Source: Zhihengliuella sp.
Lineage (GTDB): Bacteria; Actinomycetota; Actinomycetes; Actinomycetales; Micrococcaceae
Assembly: GCF_031178195.1 (NCBI RefSeq)
Contig: NZ_JAPSJL010000001.1
Location: 451,275 to 515,274, forward strand
DNA: 64,000 nt
Direction: 5' to 3'
Position numbers and translations under genes: made by a program. Positions within the stretch are counted from its first letter, which is position 1, and each line of letters starts with the position of its first letter. Below the pieces are notes generated by a model. That model saw only the letters and a program-made list of their open reading frames with translations. It did not search any database and was not told the origin of the DNA. Below are positions 16,267-24,265 of the stretch, in pieces.

Positions 16267-17649
16267 CTACCAGCTCTCGGTGGCCTCGCGCAGGCGCCGG
16301 TACTGCTCCATGACCTGGGGGGTGGGCTCGGCCGTGTGGACCTCCGCGCCCTGGACCTCCCAGGCGGGCTGCTCCCCGGTGAGGACCCAGGCAGCCTGGC
16401 GTGCGGCACCCAGGGCCACGTACTCGCGTTCGGCCGGGACCACGACGTCGCGCCCCAGGATCGCCGGGGCCAGCTCGCGCACGGCCCTGGACTTGGCGCC
16501 GCCGCCGATGAGGAAGATGCGTTCGGCACTCGTTCCGGTCGTCGCCTCGAGGTGCTCGACCGCGTCGGCGAGCGAGCAGAGCAGCCCCTCGACGCAGGCC
16601 CGAGCGATGTCGGCCTGCGTGGTGGCGGACGTGATGCCGGTCAGGGTCCCGGTCGCGGCGGGGCGGTTCGGGGTCCGCTCACCGTCCAGGTACGGCAGCA
16701 GCGTGGTCCCGTGCGCGCCGGGTACTGACTCGAGCGCCAGTTCGGCCAGCCGGCCGTGGTCCACGCCGAGCATCCGGGCACCGAAGTCGAGGATCCGGGC
16801 CGCATTCAGCGTGCAGGCCAGGGGGAGGAACCGGCCGGTCGCGTCCGCGAAGCCGCTGACCAGGCCGCTGGCGTCCGTGGTCGGGACGGGCGAGACCATG
16901 GCGGCGACGCCGGAGGTGCCGATCGAGAGGGAGACGTCCCCGGGACCGAGCCCCAGTCCGAGGGCCGCGGCGGCATTGTCGCCCGCGCCCGGCGCGATGC
17001 TCGCACCCCAGGCGGTCTCCCCCACGACGGCGTCGGGCGCCGCGACCTCCGGGAGCTCGATCGCGTGCCCCAGCGCCTGCTCGGCGAGTTCCGGGACCCA
17101 GGCGTTCTTCACCGTGGAGAAGTAGCCGGTGCCCGAGGCGTCGCTGCGGTCCGTGGTGAAGCGGCCCTTGTCCGCGTTGAGATGCCAGGTCAGGTAGTCG
17201 TGCGGCAGGAGCACGCGCTTGATGCGCGCGGCGTGGCCCGGCTCGTGGTCCCGCACCCAGCGCAGCTTGGTGGACGTGATGGAGGGGACCAGGACGCTGC
17301 CGGTCGCCTCGGCCGCGGCGGCCGGGCCGCCGAGCTCGGTGATGAGTTCCTCCGCGGCCCGGGCCGAGCGGGTGTCGTTCCACAGCAGCGCGTCCCGCAC
17401 CACGTCGTCGTGCTCGTCCAGCGCGACCATTCCGTGCTGCTGGCCGCCGACGGCGACGGCGGAGGCGCGTTCGAGCAGGCCCGCCCCGGCGGACTCGAGC
17501 GCGTCGATCCAGGCCCGGGGGTCCACCTCGGTGCCGTCGGGGTGCGGCGCCCGCCCCTGGTCGACGACCTCGCCGGTCTCGGCGTCGACCAGCAGGACCT
17601 TGGTGGACTGAGTTGAGGAGTCGATCCCGGCGACGAGCGTGCGGCCCAT
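16267..17649 (-). CDS. xylB: Xylulokinase
   Basis: Phosphorylates D-xylulose to xylulose 5-phosphate with ATP, feeding the pentose phosphate pathway. The 460-residue FGGY-family kinase has the N-terminal ATPase motif AGIDSSTQSTKVLLVD (about 6-21), the substrate segment VAVGGQQHGMVALDE with catalytic-region residues (about 66-80), the second FGGY domain start GAGDNAAAALGLGLGPGDVSLSIGTSG (about 220-246) and the C-terminal adenosine loop LIGGGAKSRA (about 383). It begins 3 bases after the xylA stop, so the genes form one operon, controlled by the ROK gene beyond xylA. Confidence 0.95.
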   Translation of the reverse strand: MGRTLVAGIDSSTQSTKVLLVDAETGEVVDQGRAPHPDGTEVDPRAWIDALESAGAGLLERASAVAVGGQQHGMVALDEHDDVVRDALLWNDTRSARAAEELITELGGPAAAAEATGSVLVPSITSTKLRWVRDHEPGHAARIKRVLLPHDYLTWHLNADKGRFTTDRSDASGTGYFSTVKNAWVPELAEQALGHAIELPEVAAPDAVVGETAWGASIAPGAGDNAAAALGLGLGPGDVSLSIGTSGVAAMVSPVPTTDASGLVSGFADATGRFLPLACTLNAARILDFGARMLGVDHGRLAELALESVPGAHGTTLLPYLDGERTPNRPAATGTLTGITSATTQADIARACVEGLLCSLADAVEHLEATTGTSAERIFLIGGGAKSRAVRELAPAILGRDVVVPAEREYVALGAARQAAWVLTGEQPAWEVQGAEVHTAEPTPQVMEQYRRLREATESW

Positions 17650-17652
17650 GGG

Positions 17653-18849
17653 TCAGTCCTTTCCGAAGCCCAGCAGGTGGCGCATGGCCAGCTGGTGGAG
17701 GCGGACGAATCCGTAGTTGCGGTCGGCGGCGCGCTGGACGTCGAACTCCTCGTAGGCGGAGCGGTCGGCGAGCAGGTCCTCGAGCGACTCGCCGGGCGCG
17801 ATGGTCGGCTGCGCCAGCTCGTTGACGCCGGCCGCCTCCAGGGCCTCCTGCACCTCCGGGTCGGCGCGGAAGGCCTTGGCCCGCTCGGCGAGCATCAGGT
17901 ACATCTCCATGTTCGCCGCCGCGGAGTCCCACTGGCCCTTGGTGTACTCGGTGCGGGACGGCTTGAAGTCGAAGTGGCGGGCCCCCTCGAAGGCACCCGG
18001 CTTGGACGGGAAGCCGTTCTCCAGCAGGTCCACGGTGAAGAACGCGTTGATCAGGTCGCCGTGGCCGAACACCAGGTCCTGGTCGTACATCGGGCCGTGC
18101 TGGCCGTTGAGGTCGATGTGGAACAGCTTGCCGGACCACAGCGCCTGCGCGAGGCCGTGGTTGTAGTTCAGGGTGGCCATCTGCTCGTGGCCGGTCTCCG
18201 GGTTCACGCCGACGATGTCGCCGTGCTCCAGCCGCTCGATGAAGGCGAGGGCGTGGCCGATGGTCGGCAGGAAGATGTTGCCGCGCGGCTCGTTCGGCTT
18301 CGGCTCCAGGCCGATGCGCAGGTCGTAGCCCTTGGACTTGATGTAGCCGGCGACCGTGTCGATGCCCTCGGCGTAGCGCTCGTGGGCGACCAGCAGGTCC
18401 TTCGACGAGTCGTACTCGGAGCCCTCGCGGCCGCCCCACATGACGAAGGTCTTGGCGCCGAGCTCCGCGGCCAGGTCCACATTCTCCAGGACCTTGCGCA
18501 GGCCGTAGCGGCGCACGCCGCGGTCGTTGGAGGTGAACGCCCCGTCCTTGAAGATCGGGTGCGCGAAGGTGTCCGTGGTGACCATCTCGACGACCAGGCC
18601 GGTCTCGTCGATGGCGCCCTTGAGGCGGGACAGGATCGCGTCGCGCTCCGAGGCCGAGGCGCCGAACGGGATCACGTCGTTGTCGTGGAACGTGAAGCCC
18701 CAGGCGCCGAGCTCCTTGAGGTGGTGCAGGGAGTCGACCGGGTCGATCGCCGGGCGAGTGGCGAGGCCGAACTGGTCGCGCGCCTCCCAGCCCGTGGTCC
18801 AGAGCCCGAAGGCGAACTTGTGATCAGGCGTAGGGGTGGGGACAGACAT
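17653..18849 (-). CDS. xylA: Xylose isomerase
   Basis: Interconverts D-xylose and D-xylulose (also glucose/fructose) using two divalent metals. At 398 residues it belongs to the shorter, actinobacterial class I form. Visible signatures: [13 protein letters not shown] with active-site His55 and Asp58, [37 protein letters not shown], metal site [10 protein letters not shown] (about 186-195), and [16 protein letters not shown] with metal-ligand aspartates (about 247-262). GGAAGGG lies upstream of the ATG. The upstream region is AT-rich, unlike its surroundings, and is shared with the divergent ROK repressor. Confidence 0.97.
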   Translation of the reverse strand: MSVPTPTPDHKFAFGLWTTGWEARDQFGLATRPAIDPVDSLHHLKELGAWGFTFHDNDVIPFGASASERDAILSRLKGAIDETGLVVEMVTTDTFAHPIFKDGAFTSNDRGVRRYGLRKVLENVDLAAELGAKTFVMWGGREGSEYDSSKDLLVAHERYAEGIDTVAGYIKSKGYDLRIGLEPKPNEPRGNIFLPTIGHALAFIERLEHGDIVGVNPETGHEQMATLNYNHGLAQALWSGKLFHIDLNGQHGPMYDQDLVFGHGDLINAFFTVDLLENGFPSKPGAFEGARHFDFKPSRTEYTKGQWDSAAANMEMYLMLAERAKAFRADPEVQEALEAAGVNELAQPTIAPGESLEDLLADRSAYEEFDVQRAADRNYGFVRLHQLAMRHLLGFGKD

Positions 18850-18870
18850 GGCGAGCCCTTCCGAGCGTGG

Positions 18871-18901
18871 ATAGTTATGAATAATTACTTAGTATGATCA
18901 T
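18871..18901. promoter_or_regulatory. AT-rich xylA/xylR intergenic operator-promoter region
   Basis: A 31-base island at about 20-25 % GC in a roughly 70 % GC region. It holds the 9-base palindrome TACTTAGTA and the palindrome ATGATCAT. It lies between divergent xylA and the ROK gene, where XylR operators normally sit. Confidence 0.55.
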
Positions 18902-18939
18902 CCGAGGCCCTCAACGCAATACCCGATGCCGGAGGGCCC

Positions 18940-20187
18940 GTGGCACCGAGCGGCTCCGACCCCGGACCGTCCGCGCCGACCGATTGGAACCGCCCGAAGG
19001 AGGGCCCGCCCGTGCAACTGGCCAATGTTCGCGAGCACAACCTCGCGACCCTCCTCGGCGTCCTCGCCGCGGCGGAGACGCCGCTCTCCCGGGCGGAACT
19101 CGCGCAGGCGACGTCCCTGACCAAGCCGACCGTCTCGCGTCTCGTCGAGGACCTCCTCTCCGCCGGCCTGCTCACCGAGAACACGCCGGCGCGGACCGGC
19201 GCAGGCGGCCGCCCGGGCACGCCGGTCGCACTGGCGGCGGCGTCCGTCGTGGGCCTCGGCGCGCTCGTGAGCGCCGACCACGTCGCGGTCGACCTCGTCG
19301 ACCTGCGCCGTCAGGTCGTGGCGACGGCCTCGGTGCCGGTGACGCACCCGCCGACGCCGCGCGACGCCGTCGTCCTCCTCTCCGACCTGACCCGCGAGCT
19401 GCTCACGGCGCACCCGCACGACGCCGTCGCCGGGCTGGTCGTGTCCGTCCCCGGGCGTCTGAGCCCGGACGGGCAGCGGGTGCGCTCGGCGCCGAACCTT
19501 GGGTGGGACGACGCGGCGCTGGGCGACCTGCTGCGAGCCGCGCCCGGGCTTGCCGGGATCGACGTGACGCTGGAGAACGATGCGCGGCTCGCCGCGGAGA
19601 CCGAGGTCGTGGCGCGCAGCCGCGAGGGCGCGCGCGACTTCGTCCTGGTCTACGGGGAGACGGGCATCGGCGGCGCCGTGGTCAGCGGCGGCGAGGTCCT
19701 GCGGGGCCGGCACGGCTGGGCCGGCGAGATCGGCCACCTGTGCCTGGATGCCGAGGGACCGGAGTGCCGCTGCGGGCGGCGCGGCTGCCTGGAGGCCTAC
19801 GCGAGCCACTGGGCCCTGGCCCGCGAGTCCGGGCATGCCGGCGGGATCGCCGACTTCTTCGAGTCGCTCGCCGGGGCCGAGCGGCACGACGTCGCGGAGC
19901 GCGTCGGGACGCGGCTCGGCCTGGCGCTCTCCCAGGTCCTGAACATCGTGGATCTGCCGCTGGTGGTGCTCGGCGGCTACTTCCGGGAGCTCGCCGCGGA
20001 GATCACCCCGTTCGTGGCGGCCGAGCTGGAGGCCCGCGCGCTCGCCGCCGAGGCCGGGGATCTCCGGGTCGAGACGGCGGCGGGGCTCGCCGAGCCGTCG
20101 CTCCGCGGCGCCGGACTCCGGGCCATCCAGCCGGTGTTCGACGACCCGGCGGCATGGGTCCGGCACTCGGCGACCCGCGGCGGGTAG
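18940..20187 (+). CDS. xylR: ROK family repressor, probable XylR
   Basis: A ROK-type transcriptional regulator with an N-terminal winged helix (SRAELAQATSLTKPTVSRLVEDLLSAGLL) and a sugar-kinase-like domain (about 85-400) including the ROK zinc signature GEIGHLCLDAEGPECRCGRRGCLEAYAS with the CxCGxxGC cysteines. Such proteins repress xylose genes until xylose binds; divergence from xylA supports that. Two GTG starts are possible: 18940 (GGAGG only 4 bases upstream; 415 residues) and 19012 (GGAGG 8 bases upstream; 391 residues). The extra 24 residues are Pro-rich and lack conservation signals, so 19012 may be correct. Confidence 0.87.
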   Translation: MAPSGSDPGPSAPTDWNRPKEGPPVQLANVREHNLATLLGVLAAAETPLSRAELAQATSLTKPTVSRLVEDLLSAGLLTENTPARTGAGGRPGTPVALAAASVVGLGALVSADHVAVDLVDLRRQVVATASVPVTHPPTPRDAVVLLSDLTRELLTAHPHDAVAGLVVSVPGRLSPDGQRVRSAPNLGWDDAALGDLLRAAPGLAGIDVTLENDARLAAETEVVARSREGARDFVLVYGETGIGGAVVSGGEVLRGRHGWAGEIGHLCLDAEGPECRCGRRGCLEAYASHWALARESGHAGGIADFFESLAGAERHDVAERVGTRLGLALSQVLNIVDLPLVVLGGYFRELAAEITPFVAAELEARALAAEAGDLRVETAAGLAEPSLRGAGLRAIQPVFDDPAAWVRHSATRGG

Positions 20188-20242
20188 CCGCCGCGGACGG
20201 CCGCTTCCGGCATGGCCGCGCGTCCGCTCGGCGTCCGGGTCC

Positions 20243-20248
20243 TAGGCT
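20243..20248 (+). promoter_or_regulatory. -10 element of leaderless corA promoter
   Basis: TAGGCT ends 6 bases before the ATG at 20255, and no ribosome site is visible in between. Confidence 0.5.
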
Positions 20249-20254
20249 GGAACC

Positions 20255-21265
20255 ATGCCGATCGTCGACAGCGCCATCTACGTCAGGGGCGAGCGCATCG
20301 CCTCGCCCGAGGACTTCGACTCCACGGTGGAGCACCTGCGGGAGCACCAGGGGACCTGCTGGCTGGGCATGTACCGGCCGACGGTCGAGGAGATCGGGGC
20401 GGCCGCCCGGGAGTTCGGGTTGCACGAGCTCGCGGTCGAGGACACCCTCGAAGCGCATCAACGGGCCAAGATGGACTCGTACGGCGACCACACGCTGCTC
20501 GTGCTGCGGCCGGCGCGCTACCTCGACGACGTCGAGAAGGTCGAGTTCGGCGAGCTGCACGTCTACACCGGCCCGGACTTCGTCATCACCGTCCGGCGCG
20601 CCGAGGCGCCCGACCTGACCGGCGTCCGGCGTCGCATGGAGGACAACCCGCACCTGCTCGCCATGGGGACGGTGGCGATCCAGTACGCGATCCTCGACCA
20701 CGTGGTCGACGAGTACGAGCCCGTGGCCGACGGGCTCGAGAACGACATCGAGGAGATCGAGGTCGATCTGTTCGGCGGCAATTTCGGCGTCTCGCGCAGG
20801 ATCTACGAGTTGTACCGGGAGGTCTCCGAGTTCCAGAAGGCCGTCTCCCCGCTCACGGGCGTGGTCGACGGGCTGCGCGGCCGGATCGCCGCCGGCTCGG
20901 ACGACGACGGCGCCGCACCGCTCGAGTTGGACCGCTACCTCGCGGACGTCCAGGACCACGTCGACCGACTGTACGAGCGGATCGTGACCATGCGCAGCCT
21001 GCTGACGAACGCGCTCTCACTCTCCTCGACGCTCAGCTCGCAGGCCGCGGCGCAGGCGGGCGTGGAGCAGAACGAGCAGATGAAGAAGATCTCGGCCTGG
21101 GCGGCCATCATCTTCGCACCCAGCCTCGTCGGCGCGATCTACGGGATGAACTTCGAGTACATGCCCGAGCTGGACTGGCGGTTCGGCTACTACGGGGCGC
21201 TCGGGCTGATGGCGGCCGTCGCCGTGGGGCTCTGGGCGGTCTTCCGCCACAACAAGTGGCTCTAG
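20255..21265 (+). CDS. corA: CorA family magnesium/cobalt transporter
   Basis: A 336-residue CorA-type channel for Mg2+ or Co2+. The large N-terminal cytoplasmic domain is α/β then long helices (about 130-270), followed by two C-terminal membrane segments. The selectivity motif YGMNFEYMPEL lies between them at about 296-306, with the canonical GMN. The protein is typical in size and order. It is predicted to be expressed from a leaderless mRNA. Its TAG stop shares the bases CTAG with the stop of the convergent 55-residue gene. Confidence 0.94.
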   Translation: MPIVDSAIYVRGERIASPEDFDSTVEHLREHQGTCWLGMYRPTVEEIGAAAREFGLHELAVEDTLEAHQRAKMDSYGDHTLLVLRPARYLDDVEKVEFGELHVYTGPDFVITVRRAEAPDLTGVRRRMEDNPHLLAMGTVAIQYAILDHVVDEYEPVADGLENDIEEIEVDLFGGNFGVSRRIYELYREVSEFQKAVSPLTGVVDGLRGRIAAGSDDDGAAPLELDRYLADVQDHVDRLYERIVTMRSLLTNALSLSSTLSSQAAAQAGVEQNEQMKKISAWAAIIFAPSLVGAIYGMNFEYMPELDWRFGYYGALGLMAAVAVGLWAVFRHNKWL

Positions 21266-21429
21266 CCGCCGCGGGCGATCCGCCGCTCGTGCTCGTTGAC
21301 GTCGATCAGGGCCTTGCGGATGGCGGAGCGCAGGACGGCGTGGAGGATCCACGCGGCCACGGCGATCAGGACCGCCGCGACGACGACGTACACGACCAGG
21401 CCGAGGGCGAAGGCTTCGATACCGAACAT
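21262..21429 (-). CDS. Small single-pass membrane protein
   Basis: A 55-residue protein: a short N-terminus, one hydrophobic helix (FALGLVVYVVVAAVLIAVAAWILHAVL, given here in two parts: FALGLVVYVVVA then AVLIAVAAWILHAVL) and a charged tail (RKALIDVNEHERRIARGG). I do not recognise a family. The ATG at 21429 is chosen because the upstream residues in that frame are Arg/Pro-rich and cross the divergent promoter. It converges on corA with a 4-base stop overlap; it could be a small modulator of that transporter, but this is speculation. Confidence 0.55.
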   Translation of the reverse strand: MFGIEAFALGLVVYVVVAAVLIAVAAWILHAVLRSAIRKALIDVNEHERRIARGG

Positions 21430-21499
21430 GCGCTGAACACTAGGTCCGGGTCCCGTCGCCCACAAGGACGCGGTCGAGCGGGGGACGCGCCGCCCCTCG

Positions 21500-21505
21500 T
21501 ACACT
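21500..21505 (+). promoter_or_regulatory. -10 element upstream of EamA gene
   Basis: TACACT ends 10 bases before the ATG at 21516, implying a leader of only a few bases. Confidence 0.4.
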
Positions 21506-21515
21506 GGGCGATCGG

Positions 21516-22541
21516 ATGAACAACGGACGCCTGGCGGGACTCGCCGCCATCACCGTCACGTCGCTGCTCTGGGGAACGACGGGCACGGCGGCGACCTTCG
21601 CGCCCGCCGTCGGACCACTCGCCATCGGCGCGGCCGCGCTCGGCGTCGGAGGCCTGCTCCAGGCGGCCATCGCCCTGCCCGCCCTGCGCGCCGCGCAGTC
21701 GCTCCTCGTGCGGCAGCGGCGGACCGTGGTCCTCGGCGCGGTGGCCGTGGCCGTCTACCCCTTGGCGTTCTACAGCTCGATGCATCTGGCCGGCGTGGCC
21801 ATCGGATCGGTCGTCTCTCTCGCGTCCGCTCCCCTGGCCTCGGGCCTGCTCGAGCTCTTCCTGGACCGTCGGCCGTTGAGCCGCTGGTGGGCCGTCGCCG
21901 CGGCCCTGGGGGTCGTCGGCAGCGTGCTGCTGTGCGCCTCCCGGATCGACGCGCCGCTCGGCTCGGCCGCCGAGTCAACGGCTCGGACCCTGGCGGGCAT
22001 CCTCCTCGGCCTCGTCGCCGGACTCGCCTACGCCGCCTATTCATGGGCCGTGCACCGGTTGATGGACCGGGGCATCGGACGCGCCGCGTCGATGGGGGCG
22101 GTCTTCGGCGCGGGAGGCGCCCTGCTGATGCCGGTGCTGCTGTTGACGGGTGCACCGATCCTCGCCACCGGCGGTTCCGTCCTGGTGGCGGCCTACATGG
22201 CCCTGGTGCCGATGTTCCTCGGCTACCTGCTGTTCGGCTTCGGGCTGACCCGGGTCGCGCCCAGCACCGCCACCACCGTCACCCTGACCGAGCCGGCGGT
22301 CGCGACCCTTCTGGCCGTGGTGGTGGTCGGCGAGGAGCTCGCACCCCTCGGATGGGCGGGACTGCTCTGCATCAGCCTCGTCCTGGTGGTCCTCGCCGTC
22401 GCCCCGGCGACTGCGGGGCCGGAGACACCGCGCAGGACGAGGCGTCCGGGCGGGGTGCGAGGTCAGGACAACGGGGCCGTTTCGGCGCCCCGGGCACGAA
22501 CCGGTGCGGCGGCGGAGCGGACGAACACGTCCACCCCGTAG
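21516..22541 (+). CDS. EamA/DMT family transporter
   Basis: A 341-residue drug/metabolite transporter with ten hydrophobic helices in two EamA repeats; the second repeat begins near TLAGILLGLVAGLAYAAYSWAVHRLMD (about 155). The helices around LASAPLASGLLELFL and LTEPAVATLLAVVVVGE are the equivalent conserved Glu/Pro helix pairs of the two repeats. It probably exports amino acids or other small metabolites; the substrate is unknown. After the last helix comes a 45-residue hydrophilic tail, the coding part of which overlaps the convergent GNAT gene by 79 bases. Confidence 0.88.
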   Translation: MNNGRLAGLAAITVTSLLWGTTGTAATFAPAVGPLAIGAAALGVGGLLQAAIALPALRAAQSLLVRQRRTVVLGAVAVAVYPLAFYSSMHLAGVAIGSVVSLASAPLASGLLELFLDRRPLSRWWAVAAALGVVGSVLLCASRIDAPLGSAAESTARTLAGILLGLVAGLAYAAYSWAVHRLMDRGIGRAASMGAVFGAGGALLMPVLLLTGAPILATGGSVLVAAYMALVPMFLGYLLFGFGLTRVAPSTATTVTLTEPAVATLLAVVVVGEELAPLGWAGLLCISLVLVVLAVAPATAGPETPRRTRRPGGVRGQDNGAVSAPRARTGAAAERTNTSTP

Positions 22542-23173
22542 GGCCCCTCGGCGCGCAGGACGGGCTCGAACCCCAGCCTCCGCACGGTGGCGGCACTGGC
22601 CTGGTTGGACGGCTGGATCCGTGCCACCAGGTCAGCCGGCGGGAGACCGGCCCGCTGCAGGCCCGCCTCGACCCAGTCGACGACGGCCGCGACCATGGGG
22701 CGCGCCAGGCGGCGGCCCCAATAGTCGGGGTCCAGCCAGTATCCGATCTCGATCGCGTCCTCGACCGTGGCGTCCCCGCTCCCGCGGCCGGGGCCCACCG
22801 CGGTGCCCCGCTCGGACGGTCCGGCCAGCCCGCTCCTGGGGGTCGTCCTGGAGTACGCTGCCCCGAACTTCGCGACGCAGAGTCCGATCCGTTCGGGCTG
22901 CGGCTCCTCGCGTGCCTCGCCGGCCTTGCGGGTGGACGAGTCTGCTGCCGCGGGGTCGGGGAGGCCGTCGCACCAGACGATGCCCCAGCGTTCCCGTCCG
23001 GGCTCGCCCCAGGCGCCCGGGTTCAGCGCCTGCCGGGCACGCTCGGCGACGCGGTGGTCGGGCCAGGGCCGCCCGTCGCCGACGTACCGCACGACCCGCG
23101 GGTCGCGTGCGAGGCCGGCGAGGAGCTCGACGTCGTCGTCCGTGAACGCACGGATCCGCACCGAGGGCTCCAT
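22463..23173 (-). CDS. GNAT family N-acetyltransferase
   Basis: A 236-residue RimJ/RimL-type acetyltransferase. The N-terminus (SVRIRAFTDDDVELLAGLARDPRVVRYVGDG) and the core EIGYWLDPDYWGRRLARPMVAAVVDW (acetyl-CoA P-loop region) and QPSNQASAATVRRLGFEPV are typical. A 60-residue low-complexity insert (about 65-130) separates the first strands from the acetyl-CoA site. The substrate is unknown. It lies 13 bases upstream of nothing on its own strand except pyrE, which precedes it, so it may be cotranscribed with pyrE. Its 3' end overlaps the EamA gene by 79 bases. Confidence 0.85.
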   Translation of the reverse strand: MEPSVRIRAFTDDDVELLAGLARDPRVVRYVGDGRPWPDHRVAERARQALNPGAWGEPGRERWGIVWCDGLPDPAAADSSTRKAGEAREEPQPERIGLCVAKFGAAYSRTTPRSGLAGPSERGTAVGPGRGSGDATVEDAIEIGYWLDPDYWGRRLARPMVAAVVDWVEAGLQRAGLPPADLVARIQPSNQASAATVRRLGFEPVLRAEGPYGVDVFVRSAAAPVRARGAETAPLS

Positions 23174-23186
23174 GGGGACGCTGGCG

Positions 23187-23747
23187 TCAGAGACCGAGCT
23201 CGTCGAGGCCGAAGGCGAACAGGTACGGCACGCCGGCCTCGGCCTCGATGCGCTCCTTGGCCCCGGTGTCGCGGTCCACGATCACGGCAACGGCCTTCAC
23301 GTTGCCGCCGGCGTTGCGCACACCCTCGACGGCGGTCAGCGCGGAACCGCCGGTCGTGGAGGTGTCCTCGAGGACCACGACGTCGCGCCCTTCCACGCCG
23401 GGACCCTCGACCTGGCGGCCCATGCCGTAGGACTTCTGCGCCTTGCGCACCACGAAGGCGTCGACCGCGCGGTCCTGAGCCGCGGCCGCGTGCATGAGCG
23501 CGGTGCCGACGGGGTCGGCGCCCATGGTGAGTCCGCCGGCGGTCTCGAACTCCACGCCGGCGTCGTCCAGGAGCTGGAGCATGACCTCGCCGACCAGGCG
23601 CGAGGCCTCGTGGTGCAGGGTCACCCGGCGGAGGTCGATGTAGTAGTCCGCCTCCTTGCCGGAGGACAGGGTTACCTTGCCGCGGACCACGGCCAGTTCT
23701 TTGATGAGTTCGAGCAGGCGGGCGCGGGCGTCGGCGTGGGAAGTCAT
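23187..23747 (-). CDS. pyrE: Orotate phosphoribosyltransferase
   Basis: Transfers phosphoribose from PRPP to orotate, giving OMP in de novo pyrimidine synthesis. The 186-residue protein has the catalytic-loop lysine/histidine region FVVRKAQKSYGMGRQVEGPGV (about 98-118) and the PRPP-binding motif VVVLEDTSTTGGSAL (about 122-136). Other pyrimidine genes are not adjacent, as is common for actinobacterial pyrE. A TAGAAT hexamer ends 7 bases before the ATG at 23747, so it is likely leaderless. The GNAT gene follows 13 bases downstream. Confidence 0.95.
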   Translation of the reverse strand: MTSHADARARLLELIKELAVVRGKVTLSSGKEADYYIDLRRVTLHHEASRLVGEVMLQLLDDAGVEFETAGGLTMGADPVGTALMHAAAAQDRAVDAFVVRKAQKSYGMGRQVEGPGVEGRDVVVLEDTSTTGGSALTAVEGVRNAGGNVKAVAVIVDRDTGAKERIEAEAGVPYLFAFGLDELGL

Positions 23748-23754
23748 GACGACG

Positions 23755-23760
23755 ATTCTA
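23755..23760 (-). promoter_or_regulatory. -10 element of leaderless pyrE promoter
   Basis: TAGAAT on the minus strand, 7 bases before the pyrE ATG. Confidence 0.5.
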
Positions 23761-23794
23761 GTAGCTCGCCCCTTGCCCCGCGCTGTCCCGGGTC

Positions 23795-23800
23795 TAGGCT
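23795..23800 (+). promoter_or_regulatory. -10 element of leaderless MarR-gene promoter
   Basis: TAGGCT ends 6 bases before the ATG at 23807. Confidence 0.5.
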
Positions 23801-23806
23801 GGGGAT

Positions 23807-24265
23807 ATGGAACCTCATGATGAACGCAAGCCCCTGGGCTACTGGCTCAAGCTGGTCGACTCGCTCATCAACGAGCAGTTCGCCGTCTCGTTGGATGAGC
23901 ACGGGATCACCCGTCTGCAGTGGCAGCTACTGAACTCGCTGGCCCAGGAGCCGGCGACGCTGCGGCAGCTCTCCCACCGGCTGGCCCCCTTCCTGGCGCC
24001 GACGCCCGACGACGAACCGGACACCATCGCAGAGCACCTCGCCGAGCTCGTGGACTCGGGGTGGGTGACGGACGAGGCCGGCTCGCTCATCCTCACGGAC
24101 CAGGGGCGCCTCGGCTGGGAGAAGCTGGACGAGACGGTCGCAGGGATGCGCGAGTCGTCCGGCGCGGGCATCCCCCGCGAGGACTACGTCACGACGGTGC
24201 GGACCCTGCACCGGATGGCGGTCAATCTGGGCTGGAACGATTCCACGGCAGAAGGAGACAACTAG
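23807..24265 (+). CDS. MarR-like winged-helix regulator
   Basis: A 152-residue protein with MarR-like organisation: N-terminal dimerisation helix (LGYWLKLVDSLINEQFAVSLDEHGITRLQWQLLNSLA), a helix-turn-helix around LRQLSHRLAPFL, and a wing (LVDSGWVTDEAGSLILTDQGRLGWEKL). The C-terminal helix pair is also MarR-like. A ligand cannot be predicted. The stop codon is followed directly by the GTG of the Stealth gene, whose GAAGGAGA ribosome site lies in the last codons of this gene, so the two are a tight transcription unit starting from a leaderless promoter. Confidence 0.82.
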   Translation: MEPHDERKPLGYWLKLVDSLINEQFAVSLDEHGITRLQWQLLNSLAQEPATLRQLSHRLAPFLAPTPDDEPDTIAEHLAELVDSGWVTDEAGSLILTDQGRLGWEKLDETVAGMRESSGAGIPREDYVTTVRTLHRMAVNLGWNDSTAEGDN

